Of a DNA stretch of 13,429 nucleotides, positions 12,844 to 13,429 are shown piece after piece. Position numbers and translations under genes: made by a program. The stretch is taken from assembly GCA_937868245.1 (NCBI GenBank), contig CALMMI010000518.1, positions 1 to 13,429 of the forward strand, read 5' to 3'. The notes under the pieces are model-generated. The model saw nothing but the letters and a program-made list of their open reading frames with translations, had not been told where the DNA came from and did no database searches. This DNA is from an uncultured Ignavibacteria bacterium (GTDB lineage Bacteria > Bacteroidota > Ignavibacteria > Kapaibacteriales > UBA961). Numbering within the stretch: position 1 is the first letter of the stretch; every line of letters starts with the position of its first letter.

Positions 12844-13429
12844 TTAGAATGGATTTTCAATACCCGATTTCATTTCTTCGGCAATCATAAGGCAGTAATC
12901 GCGGTACGAACATTTTGGGAGTGAGTTAACGGTTTGTAGAAATTCATCACGATTGATAAAATTCATCTGTAGGGCAATTTCTTCCAAACAGGCAATTTTC
13001 CTACCTTGCCGTTTCTCGATTGCATGAATAAATGTACTTGCTTCGAGCATACTTTCGGGTGTTCCTGTGTCGAGCCATGCTATACCACGCCCCATCAGCT
13101 CAACTCTTAAACGATTCTGATGCAAGTACGCCGAATGTACTTCTGTAATTTCAACTTCACCGCGCAGACTTGGTTTCACATCTTTTGCAATATCCGTAAC
13201 ATCACTTGTGAAGATATACAGACCGGGGATTGCATAATTTGATTTCGGTTTTTCGGGTTTTTCTTCGATACTTACCACACGTCCGCCTTCGCCAAACTCT
13301 ACTACACCATATCTTTCAGGGTCTTGAACACGATAGCCGAAGATTGTTCCACCTTCGTTTGTACGTATTGCATCCCGTAGAAAATCCAGTTTACCATAGA
13401 ATACATTGTCACCCAAAATTAAACACACC
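12844..13429 (-). CDS. rmlA: Glucose-1-phosphate thymidylyltransferase (partial, N-terminus outside window)
   Basis: The C-terminal 195 or so residues of RmlA (RfbA), which makes dTDP-glucose from dTTP and glucose 1-phosphate, the first step to dTDP-L-rhamnose for surface polysaccharides. Visible motifs: LGDNVFYG, FGYRVQDPERYGVVEF, IEEKPEKPKSNYAIPGLYIF, GEVEITEVH and the WLDTGTPESMLEA segment, then the family's C-terminal helices. The first in-window codon (GTG, 13428) is internal: about 100 N-terminal residues with the nucleotide-binding GGxGTRL loop lie beyond the edge. The gene is convergent with the lipoprotein gene, 53 bp apart, with no clear terminator between them. Confidence 0.95.
   Translation of the reverse strand, partial: VCLILGDNVFYGKLDFLRDAIRTNEGGTIFGYRVQDPERYGVVEFGEGGRVVSIEEKPEKPKSNYAIPGLYIFTSDVTDIAKDVKPSLRGEVEITEVHSAYLHQNRLRVELMGRGIAWLDTGTPESMLEASTFIHAIEKRQGRKIACLEEIALQMNFINRDEFLQTVNSLPKCSYRDYCLMIAEEMKSGIENPF

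Overview
The window looks like a chromosomal segment of a low-to-moderate GC, Gram-negative bacterium of the Bacteroidota/Chlorobiota (FCB) assemblage, possibly an Ignavibacteria- or Kapabacteria-like lineage. The reasons are a small histone H1-like (Hc1-type) protein, lipoproteins with clear lipoboxes, a protein ending in an outer-membrane-barrel-like aromatic residue, a DUF4129/DUF4350 membrane pair, and mostly AT-rich start regions without Shine-Dalgarno sequences. The lineage is inferred from gene content; no rRNA or tRNA was seen.

Layout. 1-1400, minus strand: a 3-TM protein, a 54-aa protein, an orphan HicB-like antitoxin and a 189-aa unknown protein coupled to it by an ATGA overlap. 1458-5298, plus strand: cutA and a histone H1-like gene, then, after a palindromic repeat, manA-DUF4129-DUF4350 with overlapping stops and starts. 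5299-5530: a convergent junction holding four 25-bp hairpin repeats. 5531-6959, minus strand: rsmH and mraZ, the head of the division/cell-wall (dcw) cluster, without the rest of that cluster behind them. 6960-7930: a long non-coding stretch with a probable MraZ operator next to mraZ, then a cluster of palindromic repeats. 7931-9804, minus strand: an MltB-type lytic transglycosylase lipoprotein preceded by a membrane-anchored DUF6544-like protein. 9805-10256: a non-coding stretch between divergent genes with a strong hairpin. 10257-12790, plus strand: an ECF sigma factor, a protein combining an anti-sigma-like N-terminus with a C-terminal barrel-like domain, and an overlapping lipoprotein. 12844-13429, minus strand: the C-terminal two thirds of the glucose-1-phosphate thymidylyltransferase RmlA, cut by the window edge.

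How the parts work together. Much of the window concerns the cell envelope: sugar-phosphate and nucleotide-sugar supply (manA, rmlA), peptidoglycan turnover (mltB), division control (mraZ-rsmH) and probable envelope sensing (sigma/anti-sigma-barrel/lipoprotein). The two most notable observations are the sigma/anti-sigma unit, whose regulator may span from cytoplasm to outer membrane, and a family of palindromes bounded by GTAG/CTAC, resembling REP/BIME elements. One palindrome of this general shape lies in frame inside the DUF4129 gene, just after its signal peptide.
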